Part shown: in pieces, positions 10,797 to 22,713 of the stretch
How the letters are laid out: each line of letters begins with the position of its first letter
Position numbering within the stretch: the first letter of the stretch is position 1
Source: Physcia stellaris
Lineage: Eukaryota > Ascomycota > Lecanoromycetes > Caliciales > Physciaceae
NCBI GenBank assembly: GCA_018902385.1
Contig: JABSSW010000014.1
Location: 248,001-312,000, forward strand
Direction: 5' to 3'
DNA length: 64,000 nt
Made by a program: the position numbers and the translations under genes
The notes under the pieces: generated by a model
Databases searched by the model: none
The model's input: only the letters and a program-made list of their open reading frames with translations
Told to the model about the DNA's origin: nothing

Positions 10797-11909
10797 ATGG
10801 TGCAATACTTCGATTCCATTCCGGATAACCTTCGTGACTGGGTAGGAATATCTCTCTATCACGGCTATTCCCTCACTTTACTGTTCTGGAATGGGAGGAC
10901 GAATGGCTGATAGTAGTCGAACAGGCACTTGAGCAACAAGTCTTCTTCACGGCATCTGCACCTTTGGCAGGCAAACACGTTAATATCTCCCCTAAAGGCC
11001 TGCCTGCGTCGACATTCACGATCTTCGATCCCAACCATGCGGCTTACGTCGATGCTACTGGTTCAGGTACAGCGTCTCCAATTTCTCCTCCCCTTGCCCC
11101 TTCCTCCAGTTGGTGTTTGGATCGCGTATCGATTCCATTTCACTACCTACATCTCCATTCGGAAAGGATACGGAATAACACTAACCCCGACATTCCCCCA
11201 CAGGCGCCGAAACGATCTCGCACGTCTACGAAAACGGCCGCGTGACGATCATGTTCTGCTCCTTCGCCATCTCGCCCCGCATCATGCGCTTCTTCTGCAC
11301 GGGCAAAGTCGTGGAATGGGACGAAGCCGCCTTCCTACCTCTGCTTCAACGGATGGGGAAAGAGAAGATCGACGGCGCGAGGGCAGTCATCCTCTTGGAT
11401 GTGTTTAAAGTGCGTCTTTATCTTCCCCTCATATTTTCCTTTAACCTTTGCGAGAACATTCCATCCGTACTTTGCAGCAGACGAAAATGGTGCATGGGGA
11501 AGTAATGCGCGTTCAGGTGCAATCATCCTGCGGTTTCGGCGTTCCGTACCTCAGTACCACCACCTTGCCTACTTCTACCTCGTGTTCAGCAGATGGAGAT
11601 GGGGCGCTCGGGAAACCGATCCTCAAGGATCGCGAGACGATGGGTCATTGGGCGTCAAAGCAGATCGAGAAGGGTGCGCTGGAGGATTACCAGGCGCACT
11701 GGAATGCGGATAGCTTGGATGGATTGACGGGCTTGAGAGCTGCGAGGAGGAAGAACGGGGAGAGGTTGTGGGTTACTGATTTGAGGGCGAGGTACAGAAG
11801 GGTTATGGGGCAGAGGGAGGCGAGATGGTGGGGATTTGTGGAGGGGTTGGTGACGATGTTGGTTTTGGTTGCGGTGTATGAGTTTGGACTGTCAATTGGC
11901 AGGCGATGA
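10797..11909 (+). CDS. Pyridoxamine 5'-phosphate oxidase-family flavin protein
   Basis: Four exons: 10797-10841, 10925-11066, 11204-11409 and 11478-11909 (introns of 83, 137 and 68 bp), giving 274 residues. The N-terminus MVQYFDSIPDNLRDW, then APLAGKHVNISPKGLP, DATGSGAETISHVYENG and VTIMFCSFAISPRIMRFF are the conserved core of the fungal PPOX-like split-barrel family, which binds FMN or F420-type cofactors. VQSSCGFGVPYL follows, as usual in this family. A hydrophobic C-terminal segment (GLVTMLVLVAVYEFGLSI) suggests a tail anchor, which is inference. Substrate unknown: these proteins are often annotated as PNPOX, but no vitamin-B6 role should be assumed. Exon joins are set by frame and conserved text; the first donor is the least certain. 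Confidence 0.8.
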
Positions 11910-13127
11910 CTTTGTTGCGATGAATCTCTGTCGCCTCTTTCGCCTTTGATTTCTCATCAATCGGCATCATCATTTGGGCAAGTCAAGTAATGTTTTAAGT
12001 ACATAAACACAAATAAGAAATTGTGTTATCGGCTGTAATGGTCACAACCCAAAGAAGACCCCCAAATTCCCCGTCCCGCCTTTCCCTCGCATAACTGTGC
12101 ACGGGAGCAAGGTGCCCGGTTCGAACCGGGCGGTGGGCAATAACTCGCTCGGGTAGCCCGCGAAGATTGTTGCCCCTAAGCAATGAAGATGATCCTTGAG
12201 GGAAGCAATTCTGCAGAGACATCTTCACCGCCCGGTGGCGGTATCGGATTACACCTGCTTTCGCTGCGGGGAGTGGGTTGGGTGGTGTGGTCGACTTTTT
12301 TTATTTCTTTTTTGCTTTTGAAGTTGGAGTTGGGGTGGGCTTGGCAGGGTTGGAGGTTGGTTGGGCCAGTTGGGGGATGGATTTTTCAACGGTGTTCTCG
12401 TCGTTCTCGTCGGCTTCTGGACTTGAAAGACCAATCGACTCGAGGTTTTAAGGCTTGATTAAAATGTTTCACCCATGGAATCATGAAGGTCGCCCTGACG
12501 TTCATCACGTCGAAGACTTTGCGGTCTTACCGGAGTCCTTGCATCTGTGAACAGATTGACCTTCTCGACGATTCTGAACGACATATGCAGACAAGCAAAG
12601 CATCAGATCTGGGCTATTGCCATTGCACTCGCCTCTGCATGCTAGACTTCCGCCGCAGCAAGCTCATACGAGTAGAGAGTATTCTGCCAAGCGCCAGCCC
12701 TCTAGTTGAACCATGGAAGTCAGCTGCTACTTTTCAAGGAGCTATCTATCCGGGCCATAGGAGTGAATCGGGATGCCTGGCAAGTGATAACATCATAGCT
12801 GCATCATTTCCGCTCCTCGCTATTTAGGTATTCCGTGAACGCCGACAACTGGTGTGTGGATGACAAATGACTATTTGTTAAGCAGACCATCCCCGCACCA
12901 TGATCCTTCCAGGTACAAATCAACAGTTGATATACATTTGGGTCTATCAATACTACAAACTCTGCTTCTCCGCCTTTCTAGCTGTGCTCTTAAAACCTGT
13001 GCGCTGAACTGATCATTTTCGGCTGTTCATCGCTCACTGTTGCCACCTCTCCACTTTTGATACGCAGAAGCCCCGGAACATCATAAACACGCTCTTAGCA
13101 ATTTCCTTTCAATCAAGTATCCACACA
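11910..13127. other. Intergenic, with a structured palindromic segment
   Basis: No gene seen. At 12104-12176 a 7-bp stem (GGAGCAA with TTGCCCC) encloses an 18-bp perfect palindrome GCCCGGTTCGAACCGGGC (12114-12131) and a second small hairpin. A G/T-rich stretch follows at about 12295-12400. The last 250 bp are the promoter of the DUF4243 gene. Confidence 0.45.
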
Positions 13128-15187
13128 ATGGCCACAGCTTCCAGGGTAGAGCTGTCGTTAAACGCTTGCGGCGAGTTCCATGTGCCGGGTATCACTAAAG
13201 AGTCTGCAGCCAAGGGATCAGAACTACTTCAGGAAAACCATGATAGTCACCATATCTTCTTCAACGCAGAGGGTTTTCACAGTAAGTCTTCATGAATTAG
13301 TTTCCCGTTCCTTGCAAGCCACTATATTCTCTTTCAAATGATATCGATATCTCTCTTAAAACTCCTGCGTGGCTTCACTAGCTCGACATAGGTTATCATG
13401 ATGGTTCCTATACATGTTAAGAAGAGTCTGAACGTTGTTGAGTATGTCTTTATATGATTGCAGTGGTTTTGAAAAATAAACGTTTTTCTTCTACCAATCA
13501 ATCAGCAGCACTGAAATGAGTTGGCATGCATGTTCTTGAAGTCTATTCACGCCTTGGTCCTTGTTCACGAGTTGCTTGGGGCGGATTCATTTGTTCATCA
13601 CATAATCTGATCTTGCTGATGTCTATCCGAAGACCACATTGCACATCACCAGCTCACCCTCTACGCTCTCGGGGCCAGCCCAGGGCAGATGCAAAGACAT
13701 TACAACGAACACAAGGGCAATCAACGGCCTCATGGGTCGCTAGATAAGGCAGTGTTAAAGGACCTCCATGATCCTGCGAAGTTCTGCGAATACCTGGCAG
13801 ATGAGAAGCATTACTGGGATTATCTGATCTATTTCCAGGAAGAGATAGATAAGAAGGGGTTCCCGAGCGTCATCAACGAGTACCTGTTCGGAGGAGATGA
13901 GCGTGCTAAAGCTATGCTTATACGGATGTTCGGCGGTAAACAAATCCTACTTTTCCTGCTACTTTGTCTTACTGATATCCACAGGTTTTCTGCATCCTTT
14001 AATTCACCTGGGTTTTGGTGTAGAGTTTCAACAGCCTGCCATCGTCGCCGAAGCCCTTGCACAAGCAGCCGTTGTAAGTCAGAGGTTCCGATTCTCTCAT
14101 TTTCATGTTAAAGCTTTCTGCAAGCTGCAAGGCATCTTCTCCGGATATCCAATATCCCGAAATATCCAAGAGATGTCTCCTCAACCCAGTTGTAGCGACA
14201 TCTGATACTAAATAAATTATTGTGCAGCACAGCGGTTGGATAGGTGATTTCTTCGTTGCTGCCGAAAAAGCAGCTGCCTCAAATGACAACAGCAAGAGCC
14301 TTGTGGACCTATTGGACGAAATCCGCGCCGACAAAAAGTTGAGTACCGCAGCCGGATGGGATGACTCGAACAAGATCCGAGACGGTATTCTAGTGCGAGC
14401 TCCAGAACAGATGATAGGATACGCGAGTCAATTCAAAGTCCAAGAGAAAGAGCTCGAAGTGAAAACCGCCGAGATGATCAACGCTGCCAGTAAGTTTATC
14501 ACTTCGACAACAACCTAATCACAAAATGCCAAGGAACATGGCTGATATAGTCACAGTATACTACACAGCCGGAGCACAGCATCCACCAAAGCAAATCAAG
14601 TTCGATTTCTATTACATGCACTGCGTCAATTGCTCAATCTTTTTCTCATCATTCCTCAAAGCCCCATGGATGGCCGCGGAAAACAAAGCTAGGCTCCTCG
14701 AGTGGAAAGGTCGCCTCGATCTCTGCATGTATGCTTCGCGAAGATCTCCGAAACCGTTACTTGACGAAACAATCAACTATCGGCCTGCAAGACCAGAAGC
14801 GAGCTCCTGGAACGAGATCTATGAGCGGATATGTGACAAGGAGGATGACGGACATGGAAGTAAGTTGATTAGGGCTGTATCGCATGGCGAGCAAGTATGC
14901 AGGCCTTATCAAGATGATGCGAGGTTTCGCATTAAGGGGGAGATGTGGCAGAAATTAGGTAATATGGGTAAGCTCACATCAAGAAACCCAAAGAGTGAGA
15001 GCGTGCTGCTGATGCTCACGGTACTCCAGTGATTGATAGTGTTGAAGATACTGGACGCACGTGGGTCCGGAGCGCTGGCTTCGACGAAGCTTGGGAGGAG
15101 TAAGTCATACCATACTTCAATACTAATGCAGCATCTACTGATGTGCTTCGAAATAGGTTTGAAGACCGTCCGAGAGCGCAGCTGTAG
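13128..15187 (+). CDS. Questin-oxidase-like protein (DUF4243, AflY/GedK family)
   Basis: The family includes enzymes for Baeyer-Villiger-type ring cleavage of anthraquinones (GedK questin oxidase; AflY in aflatoxin synthesis), but most members are uncharacterised. Seven exons: 13128-13281, 13633-13935, 13985-14073, 14228-14489, 14551-14967, 15030-15099 and 15157-15187, giving 441 residues. Diagnostic text: [17 protein letters not shown] after the first intron, [23 protein letters not shown], and [20 protein letters not shown] with the C-terminal [19 protein letters not shown]. The conserved His pairs in NHIAHH and PLIHLGFG are likely active-site or metal ligands (inference). The first intron is 351 bp, far longer than the others (48-154 bp). 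No polyketide synthase lies nearby, so a cluster role is not supported here. Confidence 0.88.
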
Positions 15188-15592
15188 TCCGGCACTGAGT
15201 TCGAAAGACCAAGACTTGGACATACGGTGAGAGCTGGATATAGTGCGTAGTCATTCATGGATTCTTGATTGTTTCTTTATCCTTCTTTTCGCGCAAAGGT
15301 TGTAGTTTGTGGATTGTGAGTACTCACGTGTTTAACCGTCTTACCCAGCTTAGAGCGACAAGTGGAATCTCTCGTCGCGATTGATCAGTCCGATCATCAT
15401 GGTAGTTTATGATCCATGCTATCAGATTGATAGCAAAGAACGTGTCACATTGGCCTAATCGACGTCCCACTTTCAACTGTATGGTGAAGAAGTTCTTGTT
15501 GAGCGGGTGATCCACGCGCAAGAATCAAGATGTTTGTGAGTGGTTGAGGTTGAATATTCGAACTAGTAGTAGGGGTCTCAAAGTCGTGGGCC
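15188..15592. other. Intergenic up to the retroelement insertion site
   Basis: Ordinary base composition and no coding signal. It ends at the ACCCA target duplication of the Copia element (15593-15597). Confidence 0.5.
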
Positions 15593-15597
15593 ACCCA

Positions 15598-15861
15598 ACT
15601 TCGTAGAAAGTGATTCTGGGTGACTGAATTGCATTGCTTAAGATTCTATCTACTGGCCTGCAGAAGGCGATATATATACACGTTGATCTGTTGTTGCAAC
15701 GTATGCAACAACAGTCTGATACATCGCATGTAATGCGTATCGCATATATCGCATGTGCGAATGTAATCTATTATTGACGAAATCATCAATTTTACGATAT
15801 AACGATTTGATGTTTCGAGTTTGTATAATCTGAAAAATAAAATGTTATCGTTGTTTCGAGT
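15598..15861 (-). repeat. Copia LTR, left copy (3' LTR of the element)
   Basis: 264 bp, aligning over its full length with the right copy. It begins ACTTCGTAG and ends TTTCGAGT on the plus strand. The outer two thirds keep normal composition, while the inner third, next to the element body, is hypermutated. Confidence 0.9.
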
Positions 15862-18800
15862 CTTTCACTCAACATATTTTTTTTAAACATCTAATCATTA
15901 AAGATGCAATTCTCGATTATATCAAATTTTGCTGATTCATCAGCACGAATCAAATTTTAATTTTTGTTTTTCAAATGAGTGTGTTGATGATTCATGCGCA
16001 TTTTTTCATGTACAAACACATTTTCAATATGATTAATTACTTTTTGCGTGTAAACGAACAAAAAAACGATAATGTTTGCGAAATTAATCGATCAATAAAT
16101 CATGTTTATGAATTTCAAAAACATTTGAAAAACATTCGAATTTAAAGATTTTGTCAAATCATTTGCGATCATAAAAGCAATCGATACGTATTTCATTTGA
16201 ATAATATGTTTTTCGATTGTTTGACGAATTCAATGTCATTTGTTGACAATATGTTTCGTGCGTTTATGATGTTCAAAATTTTCGAACAGTGCAATTGCTT
16301 TTTGATTGTTTACATAAATCAAATTCGATTTCGAATTTGTCATGCAATTCAATTTCACGAAAAATTGACGAAATCACACGATTTTTTTGTTCGTTTCGAC
16401 GAATGCATAATATTCGAATTCACAATTCGATAAAGCGATCGTGTTTTGACGTTTAAAATATCACGATACAAAATCGTTTGCAAAAAAGAAAATAAAATCT
16501 TCATGAAATTTTCGATCGTCAATTGAATTGACTCAATTTGCATCAAAATAATCGTGAAAGAAATTTTGTTTAAATTCGTACTTAATGTCATGATTCAATG
16601 TATTTTGAACGTATCGAAAAATACGCAACAATGTTGCAACATGTGTGAAATTTGAATTTGAACAATATCGACTAATCATCGAGAATGCATAGTTCAAATT
16701 CGATCGAATTATCGATGTTGCATACAACAACGATTCAATCGTTGAATCGTATCAATACAAAATGTCAAAATGCGTTTGTTGATTTTTTTTTGCAAACATC
16801 ATTGTATTCGCAAAATCAAAATTCATGAAAAAGTCAACGATTTTACATTTATTCATGTCAAATCTTTTCAGAATTTTACGAAAATAAATGATTTGACGAA
16901 ACAAAATTGAATCGTCGATTCGAACGATTTCGATATCAAAATAATGTTGCGCGAAATTCAAATCAATCATTTTGAATCGTTTATCGAGTTTTTGTTTCAT
17001 GAAATCGATGAAATTCATGAAATCGTTGATGATTAATAAATTATCAACGTATACGATCACATACGTTTTGTCATTTTTTGAAATAAAGACGTTATGATTC
17101 GTTTCGAAAATTACAAAATCGAATTTCTTCAAAAACGCGCTTATAATTTCATATCACACACGAAATGTTTGTTTCAAATCGTACAAAATCTTGATCAAAT
17201 GACAAACGAGTGTTGAATTTTCAACGAATTTTTCAAATTGTGTAACGTACACATTCTCGTTCAAAAAATCGTACAGAAAAATCGTCACGATATTCATTTG
17301 TTTTGCGTGCAAACGTCGTTTTGCAACGAATGCGAATAAAATTCTGAATGATGTCGATTTTACAATTTCAATTCAAATAAAATTGTAATCAACGTTTTTT
17401 TTTTGTTTGTATTCATGAATCATTCAACGCGTTTTGTAACGAAAAATACAATCGTTTACATCATATTTCAATTTGAACATTCAACGTTTTGTAATAACAA
17501 CACGTTCAAATGAACGTTTGATCAACTTTCAGATTTCGTTCTCGACGAATGAAATCATTTCAATTTTCATGATCGTTTTTCAATTTTTTCAATGAAATGA
17601 TTTTCGAATTTCGCGATAATTTAACGATTTCGAAATATGATCGAAATCGAAATTTTCATCATTGTTGAATGCATGTAAAGCGCGCATCATGTGAATGTGA
17701 AATTTCGAAATTTGTTTCGCATTGTACGTATTGTTGATCACGTTTGCACGTTTTTTTGATTGAAATTGACGTGAAATTTGTAATTTTTTGTAATCAAATC
17801 GAGAAATTTTATTTTTGAAAATGCGAATTTCGCGATCAATTGAAAAAGCAAATTTTTTAGTTTTTTTTCGACGAATGATGATCGTGATCGAAAATTCTGC
17901 AAAATTTACAGAAAATTCGTTTTTTCAAATTTTTTTAGATTGTTTCAATTGTTCGTCAAAGACAAAGTCGTTTGATGATTGTATTTGTTTCGATAAAATC
18001 ATCGTGATTTTCGAAATTGAATTGTTTGAAATAAAAAAAGTTTGAAATCGTTCAAATTTTGAATCAAAAGTCGAATCGTTCAAATTCGAAAAATTTGAAT
18101 CAACATCTGACTGAATCAACGAATTCTCGAAAATTTTCGCAAATTTCTCGTTTTCGTTTTTTTCGAATTTTGAATCAATTGCGTCATTGATTTCATTCGT
18201 AATTCGACGACGATAAAATTTTGAATTCAACTCGTCGTCGTTTTTATTGATTTAAAAATCAATTATTTCGAGTTCGTCGTTCGTTTTCGCGAAAAATTCA
18301 AACGACGCATGATTTTTTTCGTAATAGAAATAATTTTCGTCGAATCGAACGTTTTTAATGAAATGAATTTTTCGAGTTCGAAAATTGTATATTTTTCACT
18401 GATTGTTATTTTCATAATTCACATGAATATTTTTCAAAAACGATCGTCAAATTTGTGACGAGAGATTGTTTTCGAGACGTGCGTGTAAATTTTGCATTTC
18501 AATGTTCGAAAATTAAAAACGTTTGAACGTATTTCGTTAATTGTTTCGTAAAACGTTATCGCATTTTCATCATTTTCATTGAAAATGACAGTTTTATTCT
18601 TCGTATAAATCATTTTTTCAGCAATGAAATTTCATAAATCGAGCGACAATCGCATGTTTTTCATGATCGAACGTACAACGAATATCACGATATACATGAT
18701 TTTTTCGATTTTCGAATTTTGTTGAAATGTATGCGAAACGAATTGTTTTCATTGAACGTCAATCGTTTTGAATCAATTGTTGAACGTATTGATAAAAAAT

Positions 18801-20517
18801 TCATTTTCAAATTTGACAATTTTCAATTTCTTATTTGATTGAAATTCAGTTCAAATTCTGAATTCAATCACGATAAAATATATTTGTGATTTCAGTTTCG
18901 ATGAATAAATGAACAACATTTTTGTGTCGTCGCATTTGATCAAAACGAATATTTTGTTATTTTTTCACGTTGTAAAAAGTGATTCATCGATATCGACGTG
19001 AATTTTCGTCAGAAATCTTTTCGTTTTTGTTTGTGATATTCTAAATATTTCAATTTGTTGACGTCTTTTCATGCAAAATTCACAAAACATATTTGAAAAC
19101 GAATCATGAATTTCGTTCATGTTTTTCATTTTGTTGACGTTTTTGATAACGTTTTGATATTCAAAATGCGCAAAACGACGATGTCAAATTTGCAAATCGT
19201 TCGTTGATTTAGCGAAAACGAAAATATTTTGCATAACGATCGACGTTGATGTTGAAAATTTCTCGATGAAAACATTTGTTCGCATCATCGATCGAAAAAT
19301 GTAAACATTGTTGATCATATCGATTTGAATCACAAAATGATTTTTATTGAAAATATTGCAAAAATTCTGAATCGAATATGTAAAATTGAATTTTCGATGA
19401 TGCAAACATGATGTATTGATCAAATTCGAAATCAATTTCGATAAATAATGAGCATTCGTCAAAATCAATATTTTTTCATTGAGCAATTCGATTGACACGT
19501 TGTCAATGATTTTTATTCTCAATATTTCATCATTTGTTGTACGAACAACGTCATTTGTTGATTTCAAATTTCTAAATAGATTTTTATTGTTCGAACAATG
19601 TTGAATGACATTTGAATTCAAAATTCAAATGTTTGTTGACGAATCGAACAAACGATCAATGATCAATTCAATTGCATTGAAATTAATCAAATCGATATGC
19701 GTTACGAAAATAATGAATTTCGAATTCTTCGAATTTTTTGACTCGATGTTTTGTTCGAATTCGTTGTATCGATCATTTTTTTTTGACGACAATTTTTTTC
19801 GATATAATTCATTTTTTTGCAATTGCGACATTTTTTGTTGACGTGAAAACAATGTTTTTTGTTGTTATTCAATTCGTGATTGATGTAACAATTGATACAA
19901 TTTTCATTTTTGAAATTTTCAAAATCATTTTTATCATTTTTTTCACGATCGCGATTATCATTTTTTCGAATATTTCGATTTTTTCGATCGTCTTTATCGT
20001 TTTCGTCGTTAGAATTTTGATCGATTCGAATCATATCAATGATTTTTTTTTGTTTCAGTCGATTTTTTTTTTTCTAGATGTTGCATCAATTTTTCGAATT
20101 CAGAAAACTTTTTATCGATGCGAATTTCATTGTTTTTGATCGCGAAAAACGTGTGAAAATCAAAAAACAATTTGTTCAAAATTTTGATGACAAATGCATT
20201 TTTCATATTGATATTGAAATCGATGATTTTCTGTTTGAATTTCGTTAACGTTTCGTTGTAAATCATCATGCTTTTGATTTCGTCATAATGAAATTTTTCG
20301 AAACGATTCATGATCGTTCATTTGTTGATTCAATCAATTGATTCGAATCGAATTTTCAAAAAATTTCACATTTTTTTCGATTCGTCGTTAAAATTGATCA
20401 TGATTTGAACGCTCGACGTGCACATGATCACGATACGTTCACGTGCTTTGAAACATTTTTCGTCATAAATGTTCTGTTTGATATTTTGATTCTTTTGTTG
20501 CTCGAAAATAAGAAATG

Positions 20518-20667
20518 TGTTAGAGACTGTTCCAGAGATGTCACGTGGCAGTCCCAATAGGGCTAGCGCCGCCGCAAGGCGAGCATGTAAATATCTTCTC
20601 GCACACATCCAGATAGAAAATCAAGCAATATTTACCCACCACAAGCAGTTCAACTATCGTTGTAACA
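20518..20667 (+). repeat. LTR of the nested element, left
   Basis: 150 bp, TGTTAGAGACTG...GTTGTAACA; reads identical to the right copy. Confidence 0.93.
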
Positions 20668-20880
20668 ATTGGTAGCATCATCATACGATGACCTCCGTCT
20701 AGTTACTATGTAACATCTATTTGCTGTGCAATATCTAGCCCCCGTGGAGCATTCAGTCCGACAGACGATAAACCGCCTCAGTTGCTCTGCAACACCTAGT
20801 CAGAAATCCCCATTTACCTATCTACCTACCTCGAGTCCTCCACCTATTCCACCAATATCCTACTCCCCATTTCGCATACC

Positions 20881-22212
20881 ATGGCCTCGATACCGCCTTG
20901 GTCACCCTCCATATGCGACTGTTTCGCCAGCGGCCTCATGTCCGAAATGGCTGCCTCCAAAACCCCTCAACGCATCTATCAAATCCACCGAGATCACTCC
21001 CTCTGTTGCAAATGGTATCTGCAAGCCGAACGAGCCCGCGATACTCATACGAAACAAGCCCGCCTGACTGAAGAACAACAACAAGTCAGGCCCGTTGATT
21101 GGAACCAAGCAATTGAGCAGTGCATCCAGACTGTTCTGCAATCAATGCAGCAGACCTCATCGCCAGAGCAAGCAGAGCAAGCTCGCGTAGCGAAACAGGC
21201 CGAGCAAGTCCGCTTAGCCAAGAGGCGTCAAGAAGCCGAAGAGATTCGAGCTTACAAAGCCTATTTAGCCCAGCAAGAGCAATGGGAGCGAGACGAGCAG
21301 AAACGCCTTGCAGAACAACAAGAGCAGGAGCGTCAAGCAGCCGAAGAAGCCCGCATAGCAAAGGCCAAAGCCGAAGCTTTTGCGTGCAGGCGTTGCCCTG
21401 CCAAATTTCCGAGCAACACCAAGCTCCATCAGCATATCTGCGATCACCATACGAAGAAGCCGAAGCCTGTTGTTTCGAACCCGCCTACTCCTCCTACCTC
21501 ACCTCCTACGTCACCTGAATCGGTAACGTCACCTGACAGCCTGAAACCTGCACCGCAGCCGAAGACCCTAACTACTCCACCTCCAACACCTCCAACTTCG
21601 ATATCCTCACCCCCTCCTACACCGAAGCGAGCTACCTCACCGAAACGCTCACTTCTCTCGGGTTCTGCACCAGAATCCGTACCAAAGCACTCAGGGAATA
21701 CACCTACCTGTCCGCTTACGCCTCCTCATACGCCTGCTGCAACGCGGCCAACACCCCCCTCCAAATCGGCCTTCGCAACACCCACGAAGCCCTACCTTAC
21801 TATCAATGATCTGTTCCGCATGTTTGTTGGGAAGCCCAAACCAATAGGCCTACAACAGCACCAAAATCACCAATCCTCCCCGCGCACCTTTGGTACTCCG
21901 AAACGAGGCCCCATGCAAATGCGCATAACCTCCTACTTTCTACCTGCGAAATCGACGAAATCCGAAGCTTCCACATCAGTGTATGATTCGGTCAAACAGT
22001 CGGCCCGCGCATCACCTCCGCGGTCTCCATTTCGCCCTTCTCCTTACTCTCCTTCGGCACGATCCTTGTTCTCGACAACCTCCTATTCCTCTCCTGTCTG
22101 CTGGCGCTGTCAAGGACCTTCCGCCACCTATCTGCCTAGCAATTGGTCCAGGTCAATTGCTGCAAGAGCTGGGATACCTGTGGGACGACGAGGGCGCCGT
22201 CTTTTCTTCTAA
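20881..22212 (+). CDS. Gag-like protein with one C2H2 zinc finger (nested element)
   Basis: A 443-residue frame filling most of the nested element. The order is: a short N-terminal region with several Cys; a long Glu/Gln/Arg/Ala-rich stretch (about residues 60-165) likely to form a coiled coil; a single C-x2-C-x12-H-x3-H finger (CRRCPAKFPSNTKLHQH) near residue 168; then a Pro/Thr/Ser-rich region to about residue 300; and a basic tail. A coiled coil plus one zinc finger fits a capsid-like or nucleic-acid-packaging protein, but I do not recognise the family and no pol enzyme is encoded. Composition is GC-rich and unlike the surrounding Copia body. The frame is intact. Confidence 0.75.
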   Translation: MASIPPWSPSICDCFASGLMSEMAASKTPQRIYQIHRDHSLCCKWYLQAERARDTHTKQARLTEEQQQVRPVDWNQAIEQCIQTVLQSMQQTSSPEQAEQARVAKQAEQVRLAKRRQEAEEIRAYKAYLAQQEQWERDEQKRLAEQQEQERQAAEEARIAKAKAEAFACRRCPAKFPSNTKLHQHICDHHTKKPKPVVSNPPTPPTSPPTSPESVTSPDSLKPAPQPKTLTTPPPTPPTSISSPPPTPKRATSPKRSLLSGSAPESVPKHSGNTPTCPLTPPHTPAATRPTPPSKSAFATPTKPYLTINDLFRMFVGKPKPIGLQQHQNHQSSPRTFGTPKRGPMQMRITSYFLPAKSTKSEASTSVYDSVKQSARASPPRSPFRPSPYSPSARSLFSTTSYSSPVCWRCQGPSATYLPSNWSRSIAARAGIPVGRRGRRLFF

Positions 22213-22225
22213 AAAGTGGGCATGT

Positions 22226-22375
22226 TGTTAGAGACTGTTCCAGAGATGTCACGTGGCAGTCCCAATAGGGCTAGCGCCGCCGCAAGGCGAGCATGTAAAT
22301 ATCTTCTCGCACACATCCAGATAGAAAATCAAGCAATATTTACCCACCACAAGCAGTTCAACTATCGTTGTAACA
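22226..22375 (+). repeat. LTR of the nested element, right
   Basis: 150 bp, reads identical to the left copy; followed directly by the AAATG duplication. Confidence 0.93.
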
Positions 22376-22713
22376 AAATGTTTCACGTTTGAAAGAATCA
22401 CGCTCAATATCAATGACAAAATTTTATACATCAACAATCTGTAATGCGTTAGTCATGTTTCTATTTCATTTTTTATAGTTTTGAGTTTTTGCGAGTTTAG
22501 AGAATTTGAACTCATCGTTTTTCATTTCGTCAACGATCATTGCGTAAAATAGTGAAATTTGCTGATCGATATTTCGAAAAATATTTCAATTGAACTTTTG
22601 TGAAGATAGAAAAGATGTAACGATTTGAATATTTGAAACAATAACGTGTTGAAAAACTAGATAACGTATATCAAAAATATAGTTCAGATTAACGATCATT
22701 CGAACTCATAATC

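Larger units (their letters stand above)
20518..22375 (+). mobile_element. Young non-autonomous LTR element nested in the Copia copy
   Basis: 1,858 bp, bounded by a perfect 5-bp target duplication AAATG (20513-20517 and 22376-22380). Its two 150-bp LTRs start TGTTAGAG and end GTTGTAACA (TG...CA with a 5-bp terminal inverted repeat). Just inside the left LTR, TTGGTAGC resembles a tRNA primer site, and AAAAAGTGGG lies just before the right LTR as a short polypurine tract. The only sizeable frame is a gag-like protein; no protease, integrase or reverse transcriptase is present, so movement would depend on another element. It looks whole and recent: the LTRs read as identical and it escaped the hypermutation around it. 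Confidence 0.93.

Noticed and set aside
12104-12176. A tRNA gene
   Set aside because: The closing stem and length fit, but the GTTCGAA loop is displaced relative to the acceptor stem, and no consistent D-arm or anticodon arm can be drawn on either strand.
13128-15187. An anthraquinone biosynthetic gene cluster around the DUF4243 gene
   Set aside because: No polyketide synthase, P450 or cluster regulator lies nearby; the neighbours are a PPOX-family protein and a transposon.
16197-20139. Plus-strand AT-rich open frames in the Copia body
   Set aside because: They are by-products of the extreme AT bias; the retroelement's own coding remnants are on the minus strand.
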